From Bradyrhizobium sp. MOS003 (GTDB lineage Bacteria; Pseudomonadota; Alphaproteobacteria; Rhizobiales; Xanthobacteraceae): a stretch of 64,000 nt of DNA. The stretch covers positions 868,001-932,000 of the forward strand of contig NZ_PYFW01000001.1 in NCBI RefSeq assembly GCF_003020125.1, read 5' to 3'. The position numbers and the translations under genes are program-made. Positions 10,713 through 19,730 of the stretch are shown in pieces. Every line of letters starts with the position of its first letter. The first letter of the stretch is position 1. Under the pieces are notes generated by a model that was given only the letters and a program-made list of their open reading frames with translations, did not search any database and was not told where the DNA came from.

Positions 10713-11945
10713 ATGAAGCTCTCGACCGTCACCCCCGCCGACATCCGCCGCGCGCTGCTGCTGCGCGAAGAAATCGCGCTGCTCGATCTCAGATACGAGG
10801 CAGGCTTCGCGACGGGGCATCCGCTGTTCGCCGCCAACATGGCCGTAGATCGGATCGAGATCGAAGCCGAGATCAGGCTGCCGCGGAAGAGCGTTCCGAT
10901 CGTGCTTTACGATGATGGGGAGGGACTGGTCGCGGCCGGTGCCGAGCGCCTTGCCGCGTTGGGCTATACCGCTATCAGATCGCTCGATGGCGGCCTGAAG
11001 GCATGGCGCGACGCGGGCTTTGAGGTCTTCGAGGACGTCAATTCCTATTCGAAGGCGTTCGGCGAGCTGGTCGAAGCGCGGCGGCATACGCCGTCGTTCA
11101 GCGCCGACGAGGTGGCGAAGCTGATCGCCGACAAGGCCGATATCGCCATCCTCGACGTTCGCCGCTTCGACGAATATGCGACTATGAACATTCCGGGCTC
11201 GGTCAGCGTGCCCGGCGCGGAGCTGGTGTTGCGGGCAGGGCAGGCCGCGCCCAGTCCCGACACCACCATCATCGTCAATTGCGCCGGCCGCACCCGCTCG
11301 ATCATCGGCACCCAGTCGCTGATCAACGCCGGCGTGCCCAACAAGGTCCGCGCGTTGCGCAACGGCACGATCGGCTGGACGCTCGCGCGGCATACGCTCG
11401 ACCATGGCGCTGACAGGCGCGGGGAGATTGGGCCGTTCGAAGGCGGGCCGGCCAATGCGCGCGCTGTCGCTTATCGCGCTGGCGTTCGTCATATCGGCGC
11501 GCGCGAAATGGCGACGCTGGCCGCGCAGATGGATCGCACGCTGTACCGCTTCGACGTGCGCGATGCCGAGGAGTATACCGCCGGTCATCTCCTGGCTTTC
11601 CGCCATTATCCCGGCGGACAATTGGTGCAGGAGACAGACATGGCCGCGCCCGTGCGCGGCGCGCGCATCGTCCTGACCGACCACAGGAACGTCCGTGCCG
11701 ACATGACGGCGTCATGGCTGGCCCAGATGGGGTGGGAGGTCTATGTGCTTGAAGGTGGCTATGACGGCGCGCTCGAAATCGGCCCGCCCCGTGTGCTGCC
11801 AAGGCCCGATCCGGCCCATCGCTATCGTCGCCCCTATGAGGGCACCGATGTCTCGGAGAAGGCGATGCAGGCCTATCTGGATTGGGAATATGGCCTCGTC
11901 GAGCAGCTCCGTCGCGACGGCACCCACGGGTTCTATGTGATTTGA
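10713..11945 (+). CDS. triple rhodanese-domain protein
   Basis: Protein of 410 residues made of three rhodanese-like domains, roughly 5-110, 125-235 and 255-375, followed by a short tail. Only the middle domain keeps the catalytic cysteine (C190 in NCAGRTRS), so only it could carry a persulfide. In the first domain the loop reads YDDGEG and in the third TDHRNVR, with Asp in place of Cys, indicating structural or binding domains. Likely role: cytoplasmic thiosulfate/persulfide sulfurtransferase. The start at 10713 (MKLSTVTPADIRR) is chosen over an upstream in-frame ATG at 10686 because it begins the domain fold. It stands 120 bp before serA; cotranscription is unproven. Confidence 0.85.
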   Translation: MKLSTVTPADIRRALLLREEIALLDLRYEAGFATGHPLFAANMAVDRIEIEAEIRLPRKSVPIVLYDDGEGLVAAGAERLAALGYTAIRSLDGGLKAWRDAGFEVFEDVNSYSKAFGELVEARRHTPSFSADEVAKLIADKADIAILDVRRFDEYATMNIPGSVSVPGAELVLRAGQAAPSPDTTIIVNCAGRTRSIIGTQSLINAGVPNKVRALRNGTIGWTLARHTLDHGADRRGEIGPFEGGPANARAVAYRAGVRHIGAREMATLAAQMDRTLYRFDVRDAEEYTAGHLLAFRHYPGGQLVQETDMAAPVRGARIVLTDHRNVRADMTASWLAQMGWEVYVLEGGYDGALEIGPPRVLPRPDPAHRYRRPYEGTDVSEKAMQAYLDWEYGLVEQLRRDGTHGFYVI

Positions 11946-12066
11946 CGGGCGATCGTCGTCGAAACAGGCTGCCTCCCCGGCATTGTCTTCCGTATCGGCC
12001 CCTATTGTGCTGCGCATCGTCCGCGGTCTATGTGCTCGGGCAAAGCTCATGATCTACGGAGAGTCC

Positions 12067-13311
12067 ATGTCAGCCCCAGGCCGGAGCCCTGAGCGGAGCG
12101 CGAAGGCGCTGCTACTGGAAGGTGTCAATGATAGCGCTGTCGACCTTTTCAAGGGAGCGGGGTTCACCAATGTCGAGCGGCTGACCAAGGCGCTGGACGG
12201 CGAGGATTTGCGTAAGGCTCTCAGCGGCGTGTCGCTCCTCGGCATCCGTTCTCGCACTCAGATCACCGACGAGGTGCTCGCCGCCGCCGATCAACTGCTC
12301 GCGGTCGGCTGCTTCAGCGTCGGCACCAACCAGGTCGATCTTGCGGCAGCGCGCAAGCGCGGCATTCCCGTCTTCAACGCGCCATTCTCCAACACGCGCA
12401 GCGTCGCCGAGCTCGTGATCGGCGAGATCGTGATGCTGCTGCGGCGAATCTTTCCGCGCTCGGTGTCGGCCCATGACGGCGGCTGGGACAAATCGGCGAC
12501 CGGTAGCCGCGAGGTGCGCGGCCGCACGCTCGGCATCGTCGGCTACGGCAATATCGGCTCGCAGCTCTCGACGCTGGCCGAAGCGATCGGCATGCGCGTG
12601 ATCTATTTCGACCGAACCGACAAGCTGCGCCACGGCAACACCGAACCGGTCGAGCGGCTGGATGAACTCTTGGCGCAGAGCGACGTCGTCAGCCTGCACG
12701 TGCCGGAGACGCCGGAGACCGCGGGCATGATCGGCGAGAAGGAGCTGGCCGCGATGAAGCCGGGCTCGTTCCTGATCAACAACAGCCGCGGCACCGTGGT
12801 CGATCTCGACGCGCTCGCGCGCGCGTTGCGCGACGGTCATCTTGCCGGCGCGGCCGTCGACGTCTTTCCGGTTGAGCCATCGTCGAATTCGGATCGCTTC
12901 AAGAGCCCCATGCAGGGCCTCGAGAACGTCATCCTCACCCCCCATATCGGCGGCTCGACCGAGGAAGCGCAGGAGCGCATCGGCGGCGAGGTCGCGCGCA
13001 AGCTGGTCGATTATTTCATCACGGGCTCGACCATGGGCGCGGTGAATTTCCCGGAAGTGCAGCTGCATCTGCGCCCCTCCGGCGCGCGCTTCAGCCACGT
13101 CCATCGCAACGTGCCGGGCATGCTGAGGCGGCTCAACGAAGTCTTCCTCCAGCGCGACATCAACATCGCCGCGCAATATCTGGAGACGTCAGGCGATCTC
13201 GGCTACGTCGTGCTCGATGCCGATCTCGGCGGGCAGGATTCCGCGGCGCTTCTCCAGCAGATCCGCAGCCTCGACGGCACGATCGGCGCGCGGCTGGTGT
13301 TCGAGCATTAA
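12067..13311 (+). CDS. serA: D-3-phosphoglycerate dehydrogenase
   Basis: First enzyme of serine biosynthesis: oxidises 3-phosphoglycerate to 3-phosphohydroxypyruvate with NAD. The 414-residue length and order match the E. coli-type enzyme: substrate domain, NAD domain with GIVGYGNIGSQLS (about 155-167), catalytic Arg in INNSRGTVVDLD, Glu in DVFPVEPSSNSDRF and His in LTPHIGGSTEEAQE, then a C-terminal ACT domain (about 340-414; HRNVPGMLRRLNEVF) that usually gives serine feedback inhibition. ATG at 12067 follows ACGGAGAG. A more divergent 2-hydroxyacid dehydrogenase is unlikely given the ACT domain. Confidence 0.93.
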   Translation: MSAPGRSPERSAKALLLEGVNDSAVDLFKGAGFTNVERLTKALDGEDLRKALSGVSLLGIRSRTQITDEVLAAADQLLAVGCFSVGTNQVDLAAARKRGIPVFNAPFSNTRSVAELVIGEIVMLLRRIFPRSVSAHDGGWDKSATGSREVRGRTLGIVGYGNIGSQLSTLAEAIGMRVIYFDRTDKLRHGNTEPVERLDELLAQSDVVSLHVPETPETAGMIGEKELAAMKPGSFLINNSRGTVVDLDALARALRDGHLAGAAVDVFPVEPSSNSDRFKSPMQGLENVILTPHIGGSTEEAQERIGGEVARKLVDYFITGSTMGAVNFPEVQLHLRPSGARFSHVHRNVPGMLRRLNEVFLQRDINIAAQYLETSGDLGYVVLDADLGGQDSAALLQQIRSLDGTIGARLVFEH

Positions 13312-13312
13312 A

Positions 13313-13360
13313 GCGTTTTCGAGCGAAGTGGACACCGGTTCGCGTCAAGAAAACGCGTCA
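13313..13360. repeat. dispersed GCGTTTTC/GAAAACGC intergenic repeat
   Basis: A 48-bp element beginning AAGCGTTTTCGAGCG and ending with GAAAACGCGTCA, imperfectly palindromic. From general knowledge this sequence type recurs in Bradyrhizobium/Rhodopseudomonas intergenic regions; the copy number was not counted. Confidence 0.55.
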
Positions 13361-13370
13361 ATCCAGCAAA

Positions 13371-13409
13371 CTGCAGCCCTGTTTCAATTCCATCCGGACA
13401 GGGCTGCAG
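13371..13409. terminator. 12-bp perfect stem-loop after serA
   Basis: CTGCAGCCCTGT and its exact reverse complement flank a 15-base loop. There is no T-run, so it may be a Rho-independent-like stop without a U tract, an mRNA-stabilising hairpin, or part of the neighbouring dispersed repeat. Confidence 0.4.
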
Positions 13410-13490
13410 CGCGTCATTGACGGCCGGCAGAAGGTCGCATTGAATGCGCCTTCGTTGGGTTGAACAAGAACAGAGTTCCGGGTGGAAACG

Positions 13491-15152
13491 ATGACGCTGA
13501 CGAGAGCGAAGCTGTGCGCATGGCTCGTGGGGACTGCGGCTGTGCTGAGCGCGAATTCCACTGTGGCGCTCACCCTGGCGGAGGATGCAGAGACGGTCTG
13601 CAAGGGCCTCGTCGGTGGCGCCGATGCGGTGAAGATCGATGCCGCGACGTTGCAGGCACCCTCGCCAATCGCCGTCGCCGAACGCGGGCCGACGCCGTCG
13701 GCGCGCATCACGCCGACCAATCCCGGCTTCTGCAAGGTGCTCGGCCACATCGACCCGGTCGACCCCAAGGCGCCGCCGATCAAATTCCAGGTCAACCTTC
13801 CCGTCGAATGGAACGGCCGCTCGCTGCAATATGGCGGCGGCGGCTTCAACGGCGTGCTGATCACCGGTCTCGGGCTGCCGCCGGCCTATCTCTTCGACAA
13901 GCCGTCGCCGCTGGCGCGCGGTTTTGTCACCTACGGCACCGACTCCGGCCACGAGACTAGGCAGGGCGAGCCGCCACAGGTCTTTGCGCTCAACGACGAA
14001 GCCTTCGAGAATTTTGCTCACCGCGCCTACAAGAAAGTGCGCGATGCCGCCGTTGGGTTGATGGAGCGCGCCTACGGCAAGAAGCCGGAGAAGATGTATT
14101 TCATGGGTTCGTCCGAGGGCGGCCGTGAAGGTCTGACCATGGCGCAGCGCTACCCCGATGATTTCGACGGCATCTTCGCACGCGTGCCCGTCATCAACTG
14201 GGTCGGCTTGCAGCACGCCGGCACGCGTTCGGGGCTTGCGACCATGGGCGCCGGCTGGATCAATCCGGCGCAGGTGAAGCTCGTCGGCGAGGCCGTGCGG
14301 GCGGCCTGTGACAAGGCCGACGGCTCCGACGATGCGCTGGTGCAGGACCCCGTCGGCTGCAAGGCGGCATTCAAGGTCGAGACGCTGCGCTGCGCGGCTG
14401 GCCAGAGCGGCGATCAGTGCCTGACCGATGCGCAGATCAAGGCGATCGACACCTTGCACGGAACCTACAAATTCCCGTTCGCGCTTGCCAACGGCATCGA
14501 CGATTACCCCGGCTGGGGTGTGTCGGGCGAGGACACGCCGGCGATCGGCCCGACCGGCGGCTGGGTGGCGTGGTGGCTCGGCACCGCGCCGCCGGCGCAG
14601 CCGCCTGCGCCCAACAACGGCATCGCCTGGATCTATGGCGCGGGCGGCATTCAATATGTGTTCGCGCGCGACCCGAAGCTCGACGTCACCACCTACAAGG
14701 TGGAGGAGCACAAGGCGCGGCTGATCGAAGTGTCGAAGCTGATGGACTCGACCGATCCCGATCTCAGCCGCTTCCGCGCCCGCGGCGGCCGTCTGATCAT
14801 GCTCGAGCACATGGCCGATTACGCCCAGAGCCCCTATGCCGGCATCCGCTATTTCGAGAGCGTCGAGCGCAAGCTCGGCAAGGCCGAGACGGCGGAGTTC
14901 GCGCGGCTCTACACCGCGCCCGGCGTCGACCATGTCGGCTCCGGCGCGCCGGCCAATGTCGACATGTTGAGCGTGCTGGTCGACTGGGTCGAGAAAGGCA
15001 AGGCGCCCGGCGACCTCGAAGTTGCCGAGCAGAAGGTCGAGGCACCCTCATTCGCGACGCTGCGCGCGCTGCCGCTGTGCCGCTGGCCGGCCTGGCCGCA
15101 CTACAAGACGGGTGCGGTGACGGAGGCCTCGAGCTTCACCTGCGCGCCGTAA
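13491..15152 (+). CDS. tannase/feruloyl esterase family protein, exported
   Basis: Predicted secreted serine hydrolase of 553 residues acting on phenolic esters (tannins, feruloyl or chlorogenate-type esters from plants). N-terminal signal peptide: basic start, hydrophobic core around residues 8-24, cleavage near VALTLA. The nucleophile elbow is FMGSSEGGREG, near residue 208; DDYPGW and the late histidine in APGVDHVGSG are consistent with the acid and base of the triad. Several cysteines (CKG, CKV, CDKAD, CKAAF, CRWPAW) fit the disulfide pattern of the family. Start at 13491 preferred over the GTG at 13482 because GGGTGG lies just upstream. Confidence 0.88.
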   Translation: MTLTRAKLCAWLVGTAAVLSANSTVALTLAEDAETVCKGLVGGADAVKIDAATLQAPSPIAVAERGPTPSARITPTNPGFCKVLGHIDPVDPKAPPIKFQVNLPVEWNGRSLQYGGGGFNGVLITGLGLPPAYLFDKPSPLARGFVTYGTDSGHETRQGEPPQVFALNDEAFENFAHRAYKKVRDAAVGLMERAYGKKPEKMYFMGSSEGGREGLTMAQRYPDDFDGIFARVPVINWVGLQHAGTRSGLATMGAGWINPAQVKLVGEAVRAACDKADGSDDALVQDPVGCKAAFKVETLRCAAGQSGDQCLTDAQIKAIDTLHGTYKFPFALANGIDDYPGWGVSGEDTPAIGPTGGWVAWWLGTAPPAQPPAPNNGIAWIYGAGGIQYVFARDPKLDVTTYKVEEHKARLIEVSKLMDSTDPDLSRFRARGGRLIMLEHMADYAQSPYAGIRYFESVERKLGKAETAEFARLYTAPGVDHVGSGAPANVDMLSVLVDWVEKGKAPGDLEVAEQKVEAPSFATLRALPLCRWPAWPHYKTGAVTEASSFTCAP

Positions 15153-15166
15153 ACGAGGCGGCCCGT

Positions 15167-15195
15167 TTGACAACAAGCTTGCGCCCGGCTATCTA
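15167..15195 (+). promoter_or_regulatory. near-consensus sigma-70-type promoter of marR
   Basis: TTGACA at 15167-15172, a spacer of exactly 17 bases and TATCTA at 15190-15195. Transcription should begin at about 15202, that is at or within a few bases of the predicted marR start codon. Confidence 0.6.
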
Positions 15196-15196
15196 C

Positions 15197-15208
15197 TTCG
15201 CATGCGAA
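15197..15208. promoter_or_regulatory. perfect palindrome over the marR start, candidate operator
   Basis: TTCGCATGCGAA is a perfect 12-bp palindrome covering the predicted transcription start and the ATG of marR. MarR dimers bind such palindromes over their own promoters, so this is the natural candidate for autoregulation. Confidence 0.5.
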
Positions 15209-15681
15209 ATAAAACGGCCGACGCGCGGCATCATCGGCTGATCTACCTGCTGAGCGTGGCGCAGCGCCGCCTGCAGCGCTGGATGGCGGCGCAGCCCAGC
15301 AACGATGTGACGCCGGCGCAGGCCGGGCTGTTGTTCATCCTCGGCAGGCAGGACGGCGTTCTGATGGGCGAGGCGGGCGCGGCGCTCGATCTGGGACCGG
15401 CGGGCATTTCCGGCCTCGTCGACCGCACCGAGGTTGCGAAGCTGATCGAGCGACGTGCCGATCGCGAGGACGGACGCGCCTGGCGGATCTGGCTGACGCC
15501 GAAGGGACGGACCGCGCTGGCGCAGGCGAAGGCCGGCGCGGCGGAAGTCAACGCCGCGCTGACGGACGGATTCACGGCCGCGGAGATCGACATCGTCGCG
15601 CGCTGGCTGACCAGCATTCAGGACAAGTTTCCAAGATCTTCAGATCCAAGATCTTCAGATCCAAGACATTCAGATGAATAA
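15202..15681 (+). CDS. MarR-family transcriptional regulator
   Basis: Winged helix-turn-helix repressor of 159 residues. The helix-turn-helix runs through about residues 35-80 (LGPAGISGLVDRTEVAKLIE), followed by the wing with the family pattern RRADREDGRAWRIWLTPKGR. Flanking helices form the dimer region. The C-terminus is an unusual hydrophilic tail, SSDPRSSDPRHSDE, encoded by a threefold 15-bp repeat. The enoyl-CoA hydratase gene follows 12 bases later, so it probably senses an aromatic or CoA-thioester ligand, as many MarR proteins in such operons do. The best promoter would start the mRNA almost at the ATG, so translation may be leaderless. Confidence 0.88.
   Translation: MRNKTADARHHRLIYLLSVAQRRLQRWMAAQPSNDVTPAQAGLLFILGRQDGVLMGEAGAALDLGPAGISGLVDRTEVAKLIERRADREDGRAWRIWLTPKGRTALAQAKAGAAEVNAALTDGFTAAEIDIVARWLTSIQDKFPRSSDPRSSDPRHSDE
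15631..15675 (+). repeat. three 15-bp tandem units inside marR 3' end
   Basis: CCAAGATCTTCAGAT occurs twice perfectly in tandem and a third time with two changes. The repeat is in frame and encodes the S-S-D-P-R tail of the MarR protein; unit number could vary without breaking the frame. Confidence 0.9.
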
Positions 15682-15693
15682 AAGGAGAGACCG

Positions 15694-16464
15694 ATGACAG
15701 AGCACGTCCGGATCGAGAACAATGGCGGCATCCTCACCCTCACGCTGGCGCGGCCCGACAAGAAGAACGCGCTGACGGATGCGATGTACGGCAAGCTCGC
15801 TGACAGCATCGAATCCGCCGAGTTCGATCCGTCGGCCCGCGTGATCCTGATCCGTGGCGAGGGCGACATGTTCACCGCCGGCAACGATGTCGGCGAATTC
15901 GCCGCGGTCGCGGCCGGCAAGTCCGAGGGCAGCCGCAACGTCGTGCGCTTCATCCAGTCGCTGGCGCGCTGCACCCGGCCGTTGGTCGCCGCCGTGCAGG
16001 GCCGCGCCGTCGGCGTCGGCACCACGATGCTGCTGCATTGCGACCTGGTCGTGCTCGCCGACAACGCGCAATTGTCGACGCCCTTCGTCAGCCTGGCGCT
16101 GGTGCCGGAGGCCGCGTCGAGCCTGCTGATGCCGGCGCGCATCGGCTACGCCCGCGCCTACGAGATGTTCGCGCTGGGCGAGACCGTGCCGGCGCAGGCC
16201 GCGCTGCAATGGGGCCTCGCCAACCGCGTGGTGCCGCTCGACAAGCTGGAGGCCGAGGCGCTTGCGCTGGCGCAGCGTCTTGCCCGCCAGCCGGCCGGTG
16301 CACTCACGGCGACCAAGAAGCTGATGCGCAACGGCGAGGCGCTGCTGGCCCAGATGCAGGCGGAAGGCGAGCACTTTGCACAACGTTTGCGCACCGCCGA
16401 GGCACGTGAGGCGTTTACGGCCTTCGCCGAGCGCCGCCCGCCCGATTTCACCAAGGTCGCGTGA
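15694..16464 (+). CDS. enoyl-CoA hydratase/isomerase family protein
   Basis: Crotonase-fold enzyme of 256 residues that hydrates or isomerises an enoyl-CoA. The first oxyanion-hole region is FTAGNDVGEFAAVA near residue 65, the second is VQGRAVGVGTTMLLHCDLV around 103-120, and PFVSLALVPEAAS follows at about 130. The position where crotonase has its second glutamate reads VPEAASSLL, so one acid is retained. Start follows AAAAGGAGAG. It is cotranscribed with the MarR gene 12 bases upstream. Substrate (fatty acid or aromatic ring-derived CoA ester) is not evident. Confidence 0.9.
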   Translation: MTEHVRIENNGGILTLTLARPDKKNALTDAMYGKLADSIESAEFDPSARVILIRGEGDMFTAGNDVGEFAAVAAGKSEGSRNVVRFIQSLARCTRPLVAAVQGRAVGVGTTMLLHCDLVVLADNAQLSTPFVSLALVPEAASSLLMPARIGYARAYEMFALGETVPAQAALQWGLANRVVPLDKLEAEALALAQRLARQPAGALTATKKLMRNGEALLAQMQAEGEHFAQRLRTAEAREAFTAFAERRPPDFTKVA

Positions 16465-16542
16465 AACCGGCGGCCCCGGCGCCGGTGATTCTCATTTGAT
16501 AAGAAGCTTAACCAAACCTTGGCATGTCGCGGTACAAGGTGA

Positions 16543-16561
16543 ACCTACGTTGAACGTAGGT
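16543..16561. promoter_or_regulatory. 19-bp perfect palindrome just before chemoreceptor gene
   Basis: ACCTACGTT-G-AACGTAGGT, symmetric over all 18 paired positions, ends 10 bases before the ATG at 16572 and occupies the place where a ribosome-binding site would lie; no strong GGAGG is present. It may be a protein-binding site or, in mRNA, a hairpin that hides the translation start. Confidence 0.5.
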
Positions 16562-16571
16562 CCTCGCCCCC

Positions 16572-18653
16572 ATGGCAATATTTAAGAAATCGGTAAGCTC
16601 GCTGCTCCTGACGTTGATGGCCCTGCTGGCCATCGGCGCGCTGGCCTCGACCGCGTTCCAGATGGCGGGGGCGTTCGGCCGCTACAGCGAGAGTCTCGAG
16701 ACCGAGCGGCTTGCCGCGGCCGACAAGGCGATCTTCCATGGCGTGCTCGCGCTGCGCAACAATCGCGGCGACGCCCAGAGCGCGCTGCTCGGCGAGGATG
16801 ATCCACGTGCCAAGCTCGGCGCCGCCGAGAAGGCCGAGCAGGGCGGCTACGACGGCATCAGTGCCGCGCTCGCGACCGTGGACTTCGCGCGTCGCGACGA
16901 ACTTGCCAATACGTTGAAGCAGCGCTGGAATGATGCCTCGCCGCAATTCCAGCTGTTCTACGACGAGGCCAAGCGTCCGCGCGCCGAGCGCAAGATCGAG
17001 CGGACCAATTCCTGGTACGATGCCGTCACCAAGGTGATCGACACCGCGAACCTCGCCTCCACCGCGGTGTCGAACCGCGCCTGGATGAACGATCCCTATA
17101 TCGCGCGCATGATCCAGGTGCGCCGCTTCGCCTGGCAGGTCCGCGATCGCTATGGCATTCATTGCTCGTCGCTCCGCTCGAATGTCAACGGCAGCAAGCC
17201 GCTCGACGACGCCCAGAAGCGGTCGGTGGCGCAATGGGACGGCACCATCACCTCCGGCTGGGCAGGCATGGCCGAGCTGCTGGCTGCGCCCGACGCACCG
17301 GCGGAACTGGTGACGGCAGCGTCGGACGCCAAAGCCAAGACCGATGGCGTCCTCAAGCAGATCAACGAACTCACCAGGAATTTCGACGGTAGCGGCAAGC
17401 CGGCAATGCCCCCCGCGGAATGGAACACGTTGTGCCAGTCGCCCTTTGCGCCCATCGTCGCGGTCGCCAACAAGGCCCTCGACCAGTCGATCGCGCGTGC
17501 CGAGTCCGTCCAGCAGAAGGCCCTCATCAACCTGATCGTGCAGTCGTTCGCGTTCCTGCTCGCGCTGGCCGTGACGTTGGCCGGCGTGTTCGTGGTGCGC
17601 AATCGCCTGATGCGTCCGGTTCGCGCCATTCTCGACGCCATCGCCCGTATCAGCGCCCGCGACTATGCGACGCCGGTGCCGCAATCCCGGCATCCCGACG
17701 AATTCGGCACCATGGCTGCGGCACTCGAAAGCCTGCGCGAGAGCGCGGCGACGGCCGAGCGCCTGGGTCGGGAGCGCGAATCGCAGCAGGCCTTGCAACT
17801 GGCCCGCTCCGGGACCGTCGACGAAGCCTGCCGCAGTTTTGACGACACCGTGCAGGCGGTCATCCAGAGTGTCGTGGCCTCGACGCGGGAGCTCGATGCC
17901 ACGGCAACCGGCGTGCGCTCGCTGGTCTCGCAATCGAGCAGCCAGACCTCCGCGGTTTCGTCCGCCGCCGAACAGGCCACCAACAATCTCGAGACCATCG
18001 CGGCGGCGACCGAAGAGCTATCCGCTTCCGTCGGCGAGATCTCCGCGCAGGTGCAGTCCAGCGCCCGCGAAGCGCGTGAGGCAGTATCGCAGGCCGAAAG
18101 GACCAACGCGACGGTCGAGATCCTCGACCAGACCGCAGGCCGCATCAGCGAAGTCGTGAAGATGATTCACGCCATCGCCGGTCAAACCAATCTTCTCGCA
18201 CTGAATGCCACCATCGAGGCCGCACGCGCGGGCGAAGCCGGTCGCGGCTTTGCCGTGGTCGCCGGCGAGGTCAAGAGCCTTGCGGCGCAGACGGCGACCG
18301 CCACGGAGGAAATCTCGCGCCAGGTCGAGGAGATCCAGGGCGCGACCGGCCAGGCGGTTGCAGCGATCCGCTCGATCGGCGGTTCGATCAGCGGCATCGA
18401 CGAGAAGATGACGGCGATTGCAGCCGCCGTCGAGCAGCAGCGCGCGGCCACCACCGAGATCTCACGCAACTTTCAGCAGGCCGCCCAGGGCACCCGCGAA
18501 GTCACCGACACCATCGGCAGCGTCGCCAGGCTCAATCAGGAGACCGGCAACGCCGGAACGGTTTTGTCGGAATCCGTCAAGAAGATGTCGGCCGACGCCG
18601 ACCGTCTCCGCGTCGCGGTCGAGGGCTTCCTGGGTGCGGTGAAGACCGCGTAG
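16572..18653 (+). CDS. methyl-accepting chemotaxis protein
   Basis: Transmembrane chemoreceptor of 693 residues. Membrane helix 1 is about 9-30, a periplasmic helical sensor region about 31-312, membrane helix 2 about 314-337, a HAMP linker about 338-392 ([20 protein letters not shown]), and a cytoplasmic signalling domain from about 430 to the end. The kinase-contact hairpin is clear ([20 protein letters not shown] near 538-557). No CheR-docking pentapeptide is present at the C-terminus. The sensor region is not a recognised PAS or Cache domain by eye, so the ligand is unknown. No che genes adjoin it; it would work with chemotaxis proteins encoded elsewhere. Confidence 0.93.
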   Translation: MAIFKKSVSSLLLTLMALLAIGALASTAFQMAGAFGRYSESLETERLAAADKAIFHGVLALRNNRGDAQSALLGEDDPRAKLGAAEKAEQGGYDGISAALATVDFARRDELANTLKQRWNDASPQFQLFYDEAKRPRAERKIERTNSWYDAVTKVIDTANLASTAVSNRAWMNDPYIARMIQVRRFAWQVRDRYGIHCSSLRSNVNGSKPLDDAQKRSVAQWDGTITSGWAGMAELLAAPDAPAELVTAASDAKAKTDGVLKQINELTRNFDGSGKPAMPPAEWNTLCQSPFAPIVAVANKALDQSIARAESVQQKALINLIVQSFAFLLALAVTLAGVFVVRNRLMRPVRAILDAIARISARDYATPVPQSRHPDEFGTMAAALESLRESAATAERLGRERESQQALQLARSGTVDEACRSFDDTVQAVIQSVVASTRELDATATGVRSLVSQSSSQTSAVSSAAEQATNNLETIAAATEELSASVGEISAQVQSSAREAREAVSQAERTNATVEILDQTAGRISEVVKMIHAIAGQTNLLALNATIEAARAGEAGRGFAVVAGEVKSLAAQTATATEEISRQVEEIQGATGQAVAAIRSIGGSISGIDEKMTAIAAAVEQQRAATTEISRNFQQAAQGTREVTDTIGSVARLNQETGNAGTVLSESVKKMSADADRLRVAVEGFLGAVKTA

Positions 18654-18784
18654 TCTCGCCTCATTCCTGCATCCTGACGTCGTGCGTTCGGCATTGCCGC
18701 CGGTTCGCGCGGCGGCTACATCTGTGCCGCCTCGCGTTGTGAGCGCGGCGACAGACGCAAGACATATCAGGGATGGAGAGTTCG

Positions 18785-19723
18785 ATGCCGGTCACCCCCC
18801 ACAAGGCCCAGCGCCCCTATCGCGGCGTGTTCCCGGTCGTGCCCACCATCTTCGACGAGCGCGGCGAGCTCGACCTCGAGGGGCAGCGCCGCTGCATCGA
18901 TTTCATGATCGATGCCGGCTCGAACGGCCTCTGCATCCTCGCCAATTTCTCCGAGCAGTTCGTGCTCACCGACGCCGAGCGCGAAACCGTGATGCATGCG
19001 GTGCTGGAGCATGTCGCGGACCGGGTTCCCGTGATCGTCACCACCACGCATTTCAGCTCGGCCGTCTGCGCTGCGCGCAGTCAACAGGCCGAAGCCGCGG
19101 GTGCCGCCATGGTGATGGTGATGCCGCCCTATCACGGCGCGACCTTCCGGGTGCCTGAGAAGGGCATCGTCGAATTCTTCAAGGTGCTGTCGGGCGCCAT
19201 CACCATTCCGATCATGATTCAGGATGCGCCGGTCGCGGGCACGCCGTTGTCGGTCGAGCTGCTGGCGCGGCTGGCGCGCGACCTCACCAACATCCGTTAC
19301 TTCAAGATTGAGGTGCCGGGCGCGGCCTCAAAGCTTCGCAGCCTGATCGAGGCGGGCGGCAAGGACATCGAGGGCCCGTGGGACGGCGAGGAGGCGATCA
19401 CGCTGCTGGCCGATCTCGATGCCGGCGCCACCGGCGCGATGACCGGCGGCGGCTATCCCGACGGCATCCGCCAGATCGTCGATCCCTATTTCGCCGGCGA
19501 CCGCGAGAAAGCGAAGGCCGCCTATGAGCGCTGGTTGCCGCTGATCAATTACGAGAACCGTCAATGCGGCCTGATTGCCTGCAAGGCGATGATGCAGGCC
19601 GGCGGCGTGATCAAGTCGGACGCGGTGAGGCATCCGCTCCAGCCGCTGCATCCGGCGACGAAAGCGGGCCTGCTGGAGCTGGCGAAAGAGCGCGACGCGC
19701 TGGCGCTGCGGTGGGGGAAGTAA
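18785..19723 (+). CDS. dihydrodipicolinate synthase family protein
   Basis: Second DapA-superfamily protein of the window, 312 residues. The Schiff-base lysine is in IRYFKIEVPG; the loop usually reading GTTGE is here LANFSEQF, and the active-site tyrosine region reads IMIQDAPVAG, without Tyr. These departures argue against dihydrodipicolinate synthesis and for a divergent aldolase or dehydratase acting on another 2-oxo acid. Start at 18785 chosen because GGATGGAGAG lies 6-8 bases before it; the ATG 12 bases earlier is too close to that site. It stands alone, followed by a large repeat element. Confidence 0.82.
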   Translation: MPVTPHKAQRPYRGVFPVVPTIFDERGELDLEGQRRCIDFMIDAGSNGLCILANFSEQFVLTDAERETVMHAVLEHVADRVPVIVTTTHFSSAVCAARSQQAEAAGAAMVMVMPPYHGATFRVPEKGIVEFFKVLSGAITIPIMIQDAPVAGTPLSVELLARLARDLTNIRYFKIEVPGAASKLRSLIEAGGKDIEGPWDGEEAITLLADLDAGATGAMTGGGYPDGIRQIVDPYFAGDREKAKAAYERWLPLINYENRQCGLIACKAMMQAGGVIKSDAVRHPLQPLHPATKAGLLELAKERDALALRWGK

Positions 19724-19730
19724 GCCCCAC

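Noticed and set aside
16500..16545. Sigma-54 promoter before the chemoreceptor gene
   Set aside because: TTGGC is present but the downstream GC of a -12 element is missing at the right distance.
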